64,000 bases of DNA from NCBI RefSeq assembly GCF_006912135.1, contig NZ_VIRS01000019.1, forward strand, positions 124,001-188,000, given 5' to 3'. Origin of the DNA: Cryptosporangium phraense. Its GTDB lineage: Bacteria > Actinomycetota > Actinomycetes > Mycobacteriales > Cryptosporangiaceae. The notes under the pieces were generated by a model. That model searched no databases and had not been told where the DNA came from. It saw only the letters and a list, made by a program, of their open reading frames with translations. Made by a program: the position numbers and the translations under genes. Positions 8,797 to 17,051 of this stretch are shown here, piece by piece; position 1 is the stretch's first letter; each line of letters opens with the position of its first letter.

Positions 8797-9564
8797 GTGA
8801 CGGCCGGAATCCGGCTTTCCCGGCTGACCAAGGAGTTCCGGATCCGGCGGTCGACGGTGACGGCGCTGGACCGGGTGGATCTGGAGACGTCGAGTGGCGC
8901 CTTCGTGGCGCTGCTCGGCCCGTCCGGCTGCGGGAAGTCGACGATCCTGCGGATCCTCGCCGACCTCGAACAGCCGACGTCCGGCGAGGCGCTGGTGCAC
9001 GGCGAGGCGCCGTCGGCCACGCGCCGCAACCACCACCTGGGCATCGCGTTCCAGGACGCGGCGCTGCTGCCCTGGCGTTCGGTGACCGCCAACATCCGGC
9101 TGCCGCTGGAGGTGAGCGGGGTCTCGGTGCCCGCGTCCGCGGTCACCGACCTGATCAAGCTGGTCGGGCTGGAGGGCTTCGAGTCCGCCCGGCCGGCCCA
9201 GCTCTCCGGCGGCATGCGTCAGCGGGTGGCGATCGCCCGCGCGCTGGTCGTCGAACCGCAGATCCTGCTGCTCGACGAGCCGTTCGGCGCGCTCGACGAG
9301 ATGACCAGGCAGCGGCTGAACCTGGAGCTGCAACGGATCTGGACCGAGCGGGCCACGACGACGCTGCTCGTCACCCACTCGATCGCCGAGGCGGTGTTCC
9401 TGGCCGACACGGTCGCGGTGATGAGCCCGCGGCCGGGCCGGATCGTGGCGCAGGTCGACATCGACCTGCCCCGGCCCCGGACGCCAGAGATGATGCGCAC
9501 CCCGGAATTCCACGCGCTGGAGGATCAGCTGTCGGCTCTGTTGTTCGGCCGGGACGCCGAATGA
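8797..9564 (+). CDS. ABC transporter ATP-binding protein (NitT/TauT family)
   Basis: The 255-residue ATPase drives the importer encoded by this operon. Visible motifs: Walker [10 protein letters not shown] near residue 41, Q-loop [11 protein letters not shown], signature [15 protein letters not shown] near residue 137, Walker [14 protein letters not shown] and switch His in [10 protein letters not shown]. The [10 protein letters not shown] stretch after Walker B is typical of SsuB/TauB/ThiZ-type ATPases. The GTG at 8797 lies 3 bases after the binding-protein stop with AGGAG overlapping that stop. The stop codon overlaps the next ATG (ATGA). Confidence 0.95.
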   Translation: MTAGIRLSRLTKEFRIRRSTVTALDRVDLETSSGAFVALLGPSGCGKSTILRILADLEQPTSGEALVHGEAPSATRRNHHLGIAFQDAALLPWRSVTANIRLPLEVSGVSVPASAVTDLIKLVGLEGFESARPAQLSGGMRQRVAIARALVVEPQILLLDEPFGALDEMTRQRLNLELQRIWTERATTTLLVTHSIAEAVFLADTVAVMSPRPGRIVAQVDIDLPRPRTPEMMRTPEFHALEDQLSALLFGRDAE

Positions 9565-10310
9565 CCCGGTCGCGCTGGATCCCCGGCGCGGTCGGCGTCG
9601 TCGTGCTGCTGATCCTGTGGGAGATCCTCGGCCGCACCGTTTTCGCGGACGCCAAGAGCGTCCCGCCGCCGACGGCGATCCTCGGTCAGTACGGCCGCGA
9701 CGGCTGGGAGTTCTACTGGAACAACGCCCGGACGACGCTGCGCGAAGCGGCCTGGGGCTGGCTCTGGGGCAACGGCATCGCGATCGTGCTGGCGGTGGCG
9801 TTCGTCCAGGTGCCGCTGGTCGAGCGGGCGCTGCTGCAGCTGGCGCTGGCCAGCTACTGCCTGCCGATCGTCGCGATCGGGACCGTGCTCGTGGTGCTGT
9901 TCTCCGGCGACAAGCCGAAGATCATCATCGCCGCGCTGTCGGTGCTGTTCACGACGCTGATCAGCATGGTCGTCGGGCTGCGCAGCGCGGACCGGACGAG
10001 CCTGGACCTGATCCGCGCCTACGGCGGCGGGTCCTGGACGCAGTTGTGGCGGGTCCGGCTGCGGGCGTCGCTGCCGAGCTTGTTCGCGGGCCTGCGGATC
10101 GCCGCGCCGGCCGCGATGCTCGGCGCGATCATCGGCGAGTACCTGGGCGCGGAGAACGGACTAGGGGTGGCGATGATCAACGCCCAGCAGGCGTTTCTGG
10201 TCGAACGGACGTGGGGCATCGCGCTGGTGGCCACCGCGCTGTCCGGCGCCGCGTACGGGCTGACCGCGCTGGCCGGCCGGCTCCTCACGCCGTGGGCGGC
10301 CCGCTCGTGA
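9561..10310 (+). CDS. ABC transporter permease 1 (NitT/TauT family)
   Basis: A 249-residue inner-membrane permease of the BPD_transp_1 type with about six helices. The cytoplasmic EAA-like coupling loop is seen as [20 protein letters not shown] near residues 150-170, followed by [24 protein letters not shown]. It starts at ATG 9561, overlapping the ATPase stop. Its own stop overlaps the GTG of the second permease, so the two permeases are translationally coupled and probably form a heterodimer. Two distinct permeases with one ATPase differ from the homodimeric SsuC/TauC arrangement and recall riboflavin- or pyrimidine-type importers. Confidence 0.93.
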   Translation: MTRSRWIPGAVGVVVLLILWEILGRTVFADAKSVPPPTAILGQYGRDGWEFYWNNARTTLREAAWGWLWGNGIAIVLAVAFVQVPLVERALLQLALASYCLPIVAIGTVLVVLFSGDKPKIIIAALSVLFTTLISMVVGLRSADRTSLDLIRAYGGGSWTQLWRVRLRASLPSLFAGLRIAAPAAMLGAIIGEYLGAENGLGVAMINAQQAFLVERTWGIALVATALSGAAYGLTALAGRLLTPWAARS

Positions 10311-11089
10311 AGCGGCTGGCGATATCGGCCGGCGGGGCCGTGCTGTCGGTCCTGGTGATCTGTCTGGTCTGGCAGGGGCTGATCAGCGGCTTCGGGCTCG
10401 ATCCGTTCATCACCCGCGGCCCGCTGGACGTGTGGCGCTACCTCACGTCGGGCGATTCGGCCGAGCGGCACCTGCTGCTCGACGCGAGCGTCGTCACCGG
10501 GCGGGACGCGGTGATCGGCATGGTCTCCGGGACCGTCGCCGGGCTGGTCGCGTCGATCGTGTTCGTGCTCTACCGGGGCGTCGAGCAGGCGGTGATGCCG
10601 ATCGCGATGGCCCTGCGGGCGGTTCCGCTGGTCGCGATGACGCCGCTGATCGCGCTCGTGTTCGGCCGGGGCCTGCTGTCGGTCACCGTGATCGCCGGGA
10701 TCGTGACGTTCTTCCCGGTGCTGGTCAACGTCGTGTTGGCCCTGCGTGCGGTGCCGGCGTCGTCGTTCGACCTGATGCGGGCCTACGGCGCTTCGACGTC
10801 GGCCACGCTGTGGAAGGTGCAGTTCCCGTCGGCGCTGCCGTCGCTGTTCGCCGCGCTGCGGATCGCCGCGCCGCTGGCGCTCGTCGGCGCGCTGCTGGCC
10901 GAGTGGCTGACGACCGGGCAGGGCCTCGGGTACCTGATGCTGCAGTCGGTCACCACGTTCGAGCTCGACCGGATGTGGGCCGCGGTGACGATCGTGACCG
11001 TCGCGTCGATCGTGCTCTACGGCGCGATCAGCGCGGCCGAACAATTGGCGCTGGCCCGTTATGCGCCGGACCGGGATCGTACGCTCTGA
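10307..11089 (+). CDS. ABC transporter permease 2 (NitT/TauT family)
   Basis: A 260-residue permease paralogous to the preceding one. The EAA-like loop reads LMRAYGASTSATLWKVQFPSA near residue 160, followed by LPSLFAALRIAAPLALVGALLAEWL. About six membrane helices are visible. The GTG at 10307 forms a GTGA overlap with the upstream stop; an in-frame GTG at 10292 would add five residues. It is the last gene of the importer operon. The shared motif spacing with the first permease indicates duplication within the operon. Confidence 0.93.
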   Translation: MKRLAISAGGAVLSVLVICLVWQGLISGFGLDPFITRGPLDVWRYLTSGDSAERHLLLDASVVTGRDAVIGMVSGTVAGLVASIVFVLYRGVEQAVMPIAMALRAVPLVAMTPLIALVFGRGLLSVTVIAGIVTFFPVLVNVVLALRAVPASSFDLMRAYGASTSATLWKVQFPSALPSLFAALRIAAPLALVGALLAEWLTTGQGLGYLMLQSVTTFELDRMWAAVTIVTVASIVLYGAISAAEQLALARYAPDRDRTL

Positions 11090-11171
11090 GCGCCCGCGAA
11101 TCGAGGGCTTCTGCGTGTTCACAGGCCCTCGTGGCTTGTGTACCGGCGCGGAATGGCGAAAACTCGGTCAG

Positions 11172-11510
11172 GTGATCGAGGAGACGATCGAGCTCCGGCT
11201 CGACGAGTCCGGCCTGGCAGTCGACCTTCCTGCTCCGGCGCACCCGAATGACCGCGTCGAGGGGGTGCCTTACCGTCCGGTCCAGTTTCGCGACGACGAT
11301 CTACCCGCCGCTCTGGAACGTGCGGCCGCCTGGCTCCGGGAAACCGAGACTTGGCTCGCGGAGCCGGTGGACGTCATCGCCATCCACCTGGACTACGACG
11401 ATGACGACGGCGCCCCCTATTACGAGGTCAAGCTTCTTTGTAACGAGGAAGACCTGGCCGGGGCCCCGTTGGCGGCGCGCAGACGCGAGGGAGATCCTTC
11501 TGACCGGTGA
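11172..11510 (+). CDS. hypothetical acidic protein, 112 aa
   Basis: A small soluble, acidic protein of unknown function. The core reads as an alpha/beta unit: RPVQFRDDDLPAALERAAAWL is a helix, then VDVIAIHLDYDDDDGAPYYEVKLLCNEEDL looks like two beta strands around an acidic loop. The frame is open from 11061, but GTG 11172 is preferred as the first start giving a compact protein; the ribosome site is weak. It lies between the importer operon and the cold-shock gene and has a terminator-like hairpin downstream. Confidence 0.6.
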   Translation: MIEETIELRLDESGLAVDLPAPAHPNDRVEGVPYRPVQFRDDDLPAALERAAAWLRETETWLAEPVDVIAIHLDYDDDDGAPYYEVKLLCNEEDLAGAPLAARRREGDPSDR

Positions 11511-11571
11511 CGAGCTAGACGCCTGAACGCGTGCTACGGTTACCGCCGTTGCAGTCTTTGGTTCGCATGAA

Positions 11572-11603
11572 AAGAGCGCCTGGGTTGTAATCCAGGCGCT
11601 CTT
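11572..11603 (+). terminator. 12-bp hairpin upstream of the cold-shock gene
   Basis: AAGAGCGCCTGG pairs perfectly with CCAGGCGCTCTT across an 8-base loop and is followed by a T-rich stretch (GTTTGTTCTGG). It may end transcription of the upstream 112-aa gene. If the cold-shock promoter lies before it, it would instead be a structured 5' leader. Confidence 0.65.
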
Positions 11604-11698
11604 GTTTGTTCTGGCCCCTTTGGAGCTGGGCGAGCACGACCGCGACACGGGGCCCACGAAGTGTGGGCTCGACAAGGCCCGCCAGAGGGAGAACGTGC

Positions 11699-11902
11699 AT
11701 GGCAACCGGCACCGTCAAGTGGTTCAACGCCGAAAAGGGTTACGGCTTCATCGCGCCGGACGGTGGAGGCCCCGATGTCTTCGCCCACTACTCAGCGATT
11801 CAGACCCAGGGTTACAAGGAGCTGTCCGACGGGCAGCAGGTCGAGTTCGACGTGACGCAGGGCCAGAAGGGCCCGCAGGCGGCGAACATTCGCCCGGTCT
11901 GA
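11699..11902 (+). CDS. cold-shock protein
   Basis: A 67-residue single cold-shock domain: [15 protein letters not shown] carries RNP1 (KGYGFI), and DVFAHYSAI is RNP2. Such proteins bind single-stranded RNA and DNA and melt mRNA structure in the cytoplasm. ATG 11699 is preceded by AGAGGGAGA at 11683-11691. RNP2 has Ala and Tyr where most CspA proteins have Val and Phe (VFVHF), a mild variation. A 95-base leader between the upstream hairpin and the start codon fits the long 5' regions of cold-shock genes. It is closed by a strong terminator. Confidence 0.95.
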   Translation: MATGTVKWFNAEKGYGFIAPDGGGPDVFAHYSAIQTQGYKELSDGQQVEFDVTQGQKGPQAANIRPV

Positions 11903-11925
11903 AACGACCACATCCGCTGACTAGG

Positions 11926-11963
11926 GCGGAGGCCAGCACCGTCGGTGCCGGCCTCCGCTTTTT
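11926..11963 (+). terminator. intrinsic terminator of the cold-shock gene
   Basis: GCGGAGGCC pairs with GGCCTCCGC, continued by GCACC/GGTGC after one A/C mismatch, with loop GTC, then TTTTT. It is the clearest stem-plus-U-tract terminator on the + strand here. The convergent membrane-protein gene ends 4 bases later. Confidence 0.88.
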
Positions 11964-11966
11964 GAT

Positions 11967-12380
11967 TTATCGGGCCTTTTTCCGCCGCCAGCCCAGGAAC
12001 GCGGCGGCGGCGAAGGCGGCGGTGAACAGGAACGCCTCCAGGTACGCGAACGATTCGAGGCCGTCGCTCCAGCCGCTCACCTGGTACCGGTGCACGGTGA
12101 CCGCGGCGACCACGAACTGGATCGCACCGAGATAGGCCGTCACCGCGACGCCCAGCCCGCCCCACGTCCGCGAAAGCAGAAAGACCGGGACGACGAGCAG
12201 GAGGCCGGCCGACCACCAGCGGTCGTCGACGAACTCGGTGCGGTAGTCGATGTCGGTGATCGCGACCGCGCCGTCGGCGGCGGCCAGCGCCACCCAGGCG
12301 AGGCCGGCCCCGGCCAGCAGGGTCAGGAGCAGCCCGAGGGCGACGCGCGGGAACGGCGCGGGAGCGTGGGTCGTCGTCAT
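11967..12380 (-). CDS. small four-helix membrane protein, hypothetical
   Basis: A 137-residue protein with four hydrophobic segments (residues about 13-33, 58-72, 76-95 and 112-130) and a basic C-terminus (GWRRKKAR), so the tail is expected in the cytoplasm. No motif allows naming. It is convergent with the cold-shock gene, whose terminator lies just beyond its stop. ATG 12380 is the only good start. Distant DoxX or DUF-type families are possible; none can be claimed. Confidence 0.65.
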   Translation of the reverse strand: MTTTHAPAPFPRVALGLLLTLLAGAGLAWVALAAADGAVAITDIDYRTEFVDDRWWSAGLLLVVPVFLLSRTWGGLGVAVTAYLGAIQFVVAAVTVHRYQVSGWSDGLESFAYLEAFLFTAAFAAAAFLGWRRKKAR

Positions 12381-12452
12381 GCCTCACAGAGTGCCGACCG
12401 GATCCGCTCCGGGCCTGAGCACTTGTACCCGGCCGCCGGTGAGCAGAAAGCG

Positions 12453-12482
12453 AAAGGGCCCGAACCGAAGTCCGGGCCCTTT
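12453..12482 (-). terminator. terminator behind the initiator tRNA gene
   Basis: On the minus strand AAAGGGCCCG and CGGGCCCTTT form a perfect 10-bp stem 3 bases after the tRNA CCA end. The stem itself carries A/T tracts, so it can act in both directions. Confidence 0.75.
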
Positions 12483-12485
12483 CCG

Positions 12486-12562
12486 TGGTAGCGGGGGCAG
12501 GATTTGAACCTGCGACCTCTGGGTTATGAGCCCAGCGAGCTACCGAGCTGCTCCACCCCGCG
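12486..12562 (-). tRNA. initiator tRNA-Met (CAT), CCA encoded
   Basis: A 77-nt tRNA with acceptor GCGGGG/CCCCGC, D arm GAGCAGCTCGGTAGCTC, anticodon loop CTCATAA, T arm GCAGG-TTCAAAT-CCTGC and an encoded CCA. The two initiator marks are visible: no Watson-Crick pair at 1-72 (C and T), and three G:C pairs next to the anticodon loop (GGG/CCC). It therefore serves translation initiation rather than elongation. Confidence 0.96.
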
Positions 12563-12596
12563 CCGTGTTGTTGCGGTGTTTCCTTGTTGCTCCATA

Positions 12597-12626
12597 ACCA
12601 TAGCGCGGTCATCACCAGAACTGCAA
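12597..12626 (-). promoter_or_regulatory. candidate housekeeping promoter of the initiator tRNA
   Basis: On the minus strand TTGCAG (12621-12626) and TATGGT (12597-12602) are separated by 18 bases, a good sigma-70-type pair. The predicted start would lie about 28 bases before the mature tRNA end. Confidence 0.5.
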
Positions 12627-12700
12627 AACGGCCCCCCGTGACGCCCGCCACCGCACATTCGCGGGAGTTTGTCCCCGCGTGTCCCGGGCACACCCCGCCC

Positions 12701-12910
12701 ATGAGCACAGAGTTCAGCAAGGGCGACAAGGTCAGCTGGAAGAGCCACGGCGGCGAAGCGGTCGGCACCGTCCAGAAGAAGCTCACCAGCGACACCGAAG
12801 AGGCCGGCCGCACGGTCCGGGCGAGCTCCGACGACCCGCAATACGTCGTCAAGAGCGAGAAGAGCGGCGGGACGGCCGTGCACAAGCCGTCGGCCCTGCA
12901 CGAGGAATGA
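12701..12910 (+). CDS. DUF2945 / Tudor-like (hypervirulence-associated) small protein
   Basis: A 69-residue protein beginning SKGDKVSWKSHGGEAVGTV and ending in KPSALHEE. The KGDxVxWxSxGG opening and the closing KxxxxL are the signature of DUF2945 (Hva1/Tudor). The fold is a small beta barrel; members are widespread and uncharacterised in bacteria. ATG 12701 is used. Its TGA overlaps the next ATG, so it is coupled to the downstream gene. Confidence 0.85.
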   Translation: MSTEFSKGDKVSWKSHGGEAVGTVQKKLTSDTEEAGRTVRASSDDPQYVVKSEKSGGTAVHKPSALHEE

Positions 12911-13320
12911 CCACGCACGAACGCCCGGAGGGCGTGGACGACGAGACCGTCGCCGCGACCGGGAAGCTGAGCGAGGCGCTGGAGACGATCGAGCGGGCCC
13001 GCGGGCACCTGTACGCGCTGCACCAGCTGACCGGCCACGCCGACCTGATGCTCGACGAGGCCGCGGACCTGCTCCGCAAAGCGGGCCACGACACGCTGGC
13101 CGACCGCGTCGAGACCGAGCTGATCGGCCGGAACGTGCTGGAGGGGCGCTGGACGTTCCAGATCGTCGAGGAGTTCGACGACGGCTACTACGCGGCCTTC
13201 CGCGGGCTGGAGAAGGACGCTCGCGACGAGTTGCTGGGTGGGCGTCGGCACGTCTTCGAGTCGGAGATGAAGGAACGGCGGCGGACCCACGGCCGCCGCC
13301 ATCACGAAGCTCGCCCCTGA
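12907..13320 (+). CDS. hypothetical helical protein, 137 aa
   Basis: The start ATG 12907 overlaps the DUF2945 stop (ATGA). The protein is mostly helical and charged: residues 13-62 form a long amphipathic helix pair (SEALETIERARGHLYALHQLTGHADL then LDEAADLLRKAGH). It then has VETELIGRNVLEGRWTFQIVEEFDDGYY and a basic His/Arg-rich tail. No domain is recognised, though the block IGRNVLEGRWTFQ is distinctive and may define an actinobacterial family. Coupling to the DUF2945 gene suggests a shared role. A 15-bp terminator follows immediately. Confidence 0.75.
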   Translation: MTTHERPEGVDDETVAATGKLSEALETIERARGHLYALHQLTGHADLMLDEAADLLRKAGHDTLADRVETELIGRNVLEGRWTFQIVEEFDDGYYAAFRGLEKDARDELLGGRRHVFESEMKERRRTHGRRHHEARP

Positions 13321-13321
13321 C

Positions 13322-13355
13322 ACGAAGGGCCCCGCCTCCCGGCGGGGCCCTTCGT
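13322..13355. terminator. bidirectional 15-bp terminator
   Basis: ACGAAGGGCCCCGCC pairs perfectly with its complement around loop TCCC. It lies between the convergent 137-aa gene and the UPF0182 gene and starts 2 bases from both stop codons, so it can serve both transcripts. Confidence 0.85.
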
Positions 13356-13357
13356 CG

Positions 13358-16300
13358 TCATCCGCCTGGTGACGGACTGGCGCTCGATCTCGCCCTGGCC
13401 GCCTGCCAGGCGTTCACGGCGTTCTGGAGATCCTGCGACGCCTTACCGATCGCCGCCAGGTCACCGCTGCGCTGAGCGGTCTTGAGGTCGGCCGCCGCCT
13501 TGTCGACCGCGGCCGCGGCCTGGTCGACGTTGCTGCCGGCCGGTGGCGCGTTCGGCGTCGCGCTCGTCGACGGTCGTGGACTGGCCGACGTCGACGGGCT
13601 GGGTGTTGCTCCCGGCGAGGGTGTCGCCCCGGTCGACGGCGTGGTGCTCGGTCTGTCGCCGGGTTGCTGGCCCTCGGGAGCATCCTGGGAGGCTCCGGCC
13701 CCGAACAGGTTGTCGAGCGCCCCGCCGAGCGTCGATTGGTACGCGACCTTCTCGCCGTACAGCATCAGCACGTTCTGGAACAGCGGGATCGAATCCTGCC
13801 CGCTGGCTCTCTGATAGATCGGTTCGACGTACAACAATCCGCCGGCCACCGGCAACGTCAGCAGGTTGCCGTAGACCACCTGGGAGTCACCCAGGTCGAG
13901 CACGTTCAGATTGTCGCGGACCGTGTCCTCGCTGCGCATCTTGTTCTGCGCCTGCGTCGGCCCGGCGATCTGCGAATCACCCGGTAGCTCCAGCATCTGG
14001 ATCACCGGTTTGTAGTTGTCGTCGTAATGGGCGCTGATCAACGCGGTCAGGTTGTTCCGTTGATTGGCGACCATCGGGGTCGTGATCTGGAACGTGGCCT
14101 TGTCTTGCTGCGGCCATTGGGCGACGACGTAGAACGGTGGTTGTTTGCCACCGCGGCCCGGCGTCGGATCGTCGGGCACCTGCCAGAAGTCCTGCCCGGT
14201 GAAGAAGTCGCCGGCCGCGCTGACGTGGTACTTCGCCAGCAGCGAGCGCTGGACCTTGAACTGGTCCTCCGGATACCGGAAGTGCGACGCGAGGTCGGCC
14301 GGAATGTCTTTCTTCGGCTTGATGATCCCGTCGAAGGCCTTGTTCCAGGCCTTCAGCACCGGGTCGGTGTCGTCGAACTGGTAGAGCGTGACCGTGCCGT
14401 CGTACGCGTCGACGGTGGCCTTCACCGAGTTCCGAATGTAGTTGATCTGGTCGTTCGGCTGCGCGGCCGTCCCGGCTCCGGTCCGCGAGTCGACGGCGGT
14501 CGCGCCGAGCGTCTCGCGCTGGGAGTACGGGTAGTAGTTGCTGGTCGTGTAGCCGTCGATGATCCACTGGATCCGGCCGTTGACCACCGCGGGGTACGGG
14601 TCGGCGTCCAGCGTGAGGAAGGGGGCGACCTTCTCGACCCGCTCGCGCGGGTTCCGGACGTACATGACCTTGGAGTTCTCGTTGAGCCGGCTGGAGAGCA
14701 GGAAGTTCCGCTCGCGAAAGTACAGCGCGAACAGCGCCCGCCGGGTCAGCGAGTCGACCGCGACGCCGCCCTTGCCGTCGTAGGTGAAGCTGACCTGTTC
14801 GCTCTGGTCGCCGCCCTGGCTGGTGGGCCGGTCGAACTCGCGGTCGCTGCCCCCGGGCGCCTTGCCGACGACCGCGTAGTCGCTGGCCAGCTCGCCGTAG
14901 TAGATGCGGGGCTGCTTCACCGGGTTGTCGGCGTTGAACGCCGCCTCGAGCTTGGCCGCCTGCTGCTCGGACTCCTCGCTGTCGCTCGCCGGGGCCGCGT
15001 CACCCAGCTGGCCCGACACGAAGTACGGCTGACCGCCCTCGGTCACCTGGTTGGCCGGCGCGGCCACCAGGCCGTAGCCGTGGGTGTAGGCGGTGTGCAG
15101 GTTGATCCAGTTCTTCTGGCCCTCGTCCAGGCGGCTGGTGTCCATCTCGCGCACCGCGACGATGTAGTCCTGCAGCTGGTTGTCGACCGTGTACTGGTCG
15201 ATGTCGAGGCTGGAGTTGAACCGGTAGAACGTCCGGACCTGCTGGAGCTGGGTGAACGTGTCGGAGAGGACGTTCGGGTCGAGCAGGCGGGCGTTGCGGA
15301 CCGTGCCGGCCTCCTCGGAGACCTGGGACGCGGTCGCGCTGGTGCTCGGCGTGTACTGCTGACGCTGGACGTCGGCGATGTCGTACGCGTCGCGGGTCGC
15401 GGTGATGCTGCGCTCGATGTAGTCGGCCTCGCGGTCGGCCGCGTTCGGCTTGATCGTGAACTGCTCGGCCAGCGCGGGCACCGCACCACCGATGACGATG
15501 GCCGAGATGCCGAGCAGGATCAGCGCCATCGCCGGTGGCAACACCCGGCGGAAGCCGAGGTTCGCGAAGAACACCAGCGCGCACAACGCGGCGATCCACA
15601 ACAGGATGTTCTTGGCCGGTAGCAGGAACTCGATGTCGGCCGCCGACGCGCCGTGGGTCTTCGTCGCGTCGTTGTAGCCGAACAGCATCCCGAAGCGGTC
15701 GAAGTAGTACGCGACCGCCTTGAGCGCGACGAACAGGCCGAGCAGCACCGACAGGTGGCCGATGACCGCGGTGCCCAGGCGCCCGCCCGAGCCGGCCTGC
15801 AGCCGGATGCCACCGAACAGGTAGTGGACGACGAGCGCGCCGATCACCGACAGCACGATCGCGGTGAACGAGACGCTCAGGATGTAGCGCCAGAACGGGT
15901 ACTCGAAGACGTAGAACGAGATGTCCCGGCCGTACTGGGCGTCGGTCTGGCCGAACGGCGTCGAGTTGACGAACAGCAGCCAGGTCTTCCACTGCCCCTG
16001 CGCCGACAACCCGGTGATCACGCCCACGACCGCGCCGGCCGCGACCGTCAGCAGGCCGAAGCGGGGTGCGATCGCCATCCGGTACCGCTCGAGATTCTGC
16101 TGCTCGAGCGACATCGGCGCGAAGATCGGCCGCAGCCGGTAGGCCACGTAGAGGTTGATCGCGACTATCGCCCCGGTGACCACGCCGAAGAGGACGAACA
16201 GCAGCAGACGCGTCTGCAGCTGAGTCGACAGGACCCGGGTGAGGCCGACCTCGTCGTACCAGAGCCAGTCCGCGTACAGACTGCTCCCGGCCGTGAGCAC

Positions 16301-16381
16301 GAACAGCAGCACGACGGCCGAAACGAGAAGGATGACGACACGCCGGGCGCGTCGGCTCACCGACGGCAGCGGCGAACGCAT
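13358..16381 (-). CDS. UPF0182 family large membrane protein
   Basis: About 1007 residues. Seven hydrophobic helices lie in the first 320 residues (RRVVILLVSAVVLLFVLTAG is the first), followed by a large extracytoplasmic region with conserved tracts such as FLTLDADPYPAVVNGRI, WIIDGYTTSNYYPYS and NVLMLYGEKVAYQSTLGGAL. The last 110 residues are Ser/Pro/Thr-rich, then a helix. The function is unknown; the gene is almost universal in actinobacteria. The start is uncertain: ATG 16381 gives MRSPLPS, ATG 16393 adds four residues, and GTG 16387 has the best-spaced GGGAG. It is divergent from the PPA1309 gene, as in mycobacteria. Confidence 0.93.
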   Translation of the reverse strand: MRSPLPSVSRRARRVVILLVSAVVLLFVLTAGSSLYADWLWYDEVGLTRVLSTQLQTRLLLFVLFGVVTGAIVAINLYVAYRLRPIFAPMSLEQQNLERYRMAIAPRFGLLTVAAGAVVGVITGLSAQGQWKTWLLFVNSTPFGQTDAQYGRDISFYVFEYPFWRYILSVSFTAIVLSVIGALVVHYLFGGIRLQAGSGGRLGTAVIGHLSVLLGLFVALKAVAYYFDRFGMLFGYNDATKTHGASAADIEFLLPAKNILLWIAALCALVFFANLGFRRVLPPAMALILLGISAIVIGGAVPALAEQFTIKPNAADREADYIERSITATRDAYDIADVQRQQYTPSTSATASQVSEEAGTVRNARLLDPNVLSDTFTQLQQVRTFYRFNSSLDIDQYTVDNQLQDYIVAVREMDTSRLDEGQKNWINLHTAYTHGYGLVAAPANQVTEGGQPYFVSGQLGDAAPASDSEESEQQAAKLEAAFNADNPVKQPRIYYGELASDYAVVGKAPGGSDREFDRPTSQGGDQSEQVSFTYDGKGGVAVDSLTRRALFALYFRERNFLLSSRLNENSKVMYVRNPRERVEKVAPFLTLDADPYPAVVNGRIQWIIDGYTTSNYYPYSQRETLGATAVDSRTGAGTAAQPNDQINYIRNSVKATVDAYDGTVTLYQFDDTDPVLKAWNKAFDGIIKPKKDIPADLASHFRYPEDQFKVQRSLLAKYHVSAAGDFFTGQDFWQVPDDPTPGRGGKQPPFYVVAQWPQQDKATFQITTPMVANQRNNLTALISAHYDDNYKPVIQMLELPGDSQIAGPTQAQNKMRSEDTVRDNLNVLDLGDSQVVYGNLLTLPVAGGLLYVEPIYQRASGQDSIPLFQNVLMLYGEKVAYQSTLGGALDNLFGAGASQDAPEGQQPGDRPSTTPSTGATPSPGATPSPSTSASPRPSTSATPNAPPAGSNVDQAAAAVDKAAADLKTAQRSGDLAAIGKASQDLQNAVNAWQAARARSSASPSPGG

Positions 16382-16496
16382 GACCACGGGCATCTCCCGG
16401 TGTGGATCTGGGGTGGCGTGGGCCAAACCTACCCTGCGTGGACCAGCGGACCGGCCGCGGACACCGCTGCTCTCAGCTCCGTGCCAGCATGGGGCC

Positions 16497-17051
16497 ATGA
16501 CCGACGTCCACTCCGGCGTGAACGGGGTTCCGCTCCCCGATCCCCTGCACGCCGTCGTCCTCGAACTCGAACGGCACGCGGCGGCCGGTGGCTGGGATCA
16601 GCCACCGACGCTCTATGCCCTGGTCGACACCGCGGAGCTGCTCGCCGCCGAGCCCGGCCTGGCCGATCAGGTGGGCATCTCCGCCACCGAGATCGAGCCG
16701 GGTTCGATCACCCCGGTGGAACAGGAGTCGCTCGGCGACGCCCCGCTCGACGAGACGCTGGCCCGGATCGCCTGGCCCGAGTCCGTGCTCGGTTGCGCGC
16801 TGGTGCAGGAGGTGCTGGTGCTCCCCCCGGACGCCGAGGACGAGCGTCCGGACGACGCCGACCCGGTCGACTGGGCCGCGGCCCACGCCGACCGCCGTGA
16901 GGTCCGGATGGTGGCCGGCGTCCTGCGTGACGGCACGAGCGCGTGCGCGCTCCGAATGCGACCTGCGGACGCCGACGAGCAGACCGAGGTCGTCTACGGC
17001 GCGGATCTGGCGCCGAACCTCGTGGTGGCGTTGCGGGCGACGCTGGATTAG
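16497..17051 (+). CDS. PPA1309 family protein
   Basis: A 184-residue acidic soluble protein of an actinobacteria-specific family of unknown function. The core carries TLYALVDTAELLA, LARIAWPESVLGCALVQEVLVLPP and VRMVAGVLRDGTSACALRMR, all typical of the family. Thin-layer features: no signal peptide, no membrane segment, C-terminal region LAPNLVVALRATLD. The gene is divergent from UPF0182 and overlaps the convergent PDZ/Lon gene by 4 bases at the stop codons. The fixed three-gene neighbourhood suggests a common envelope-related role, but this is inference. Confidence 0.85.
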   Translation: MTDVHSGVNGVPLPDPLHAVVLELERHAAAGGWDQPPTLYALVDTAELLAAEPGLADQVGISATEIEPGSITPVEQESLGDAPLDETLARIAWPESVLGCALVQEVLVLPPDAEDERPDDADPVDWAAAHADRREVRMVAGVLRDGTSACALRMRPADADEQTEVVYGADLAPNLVVALRATLD

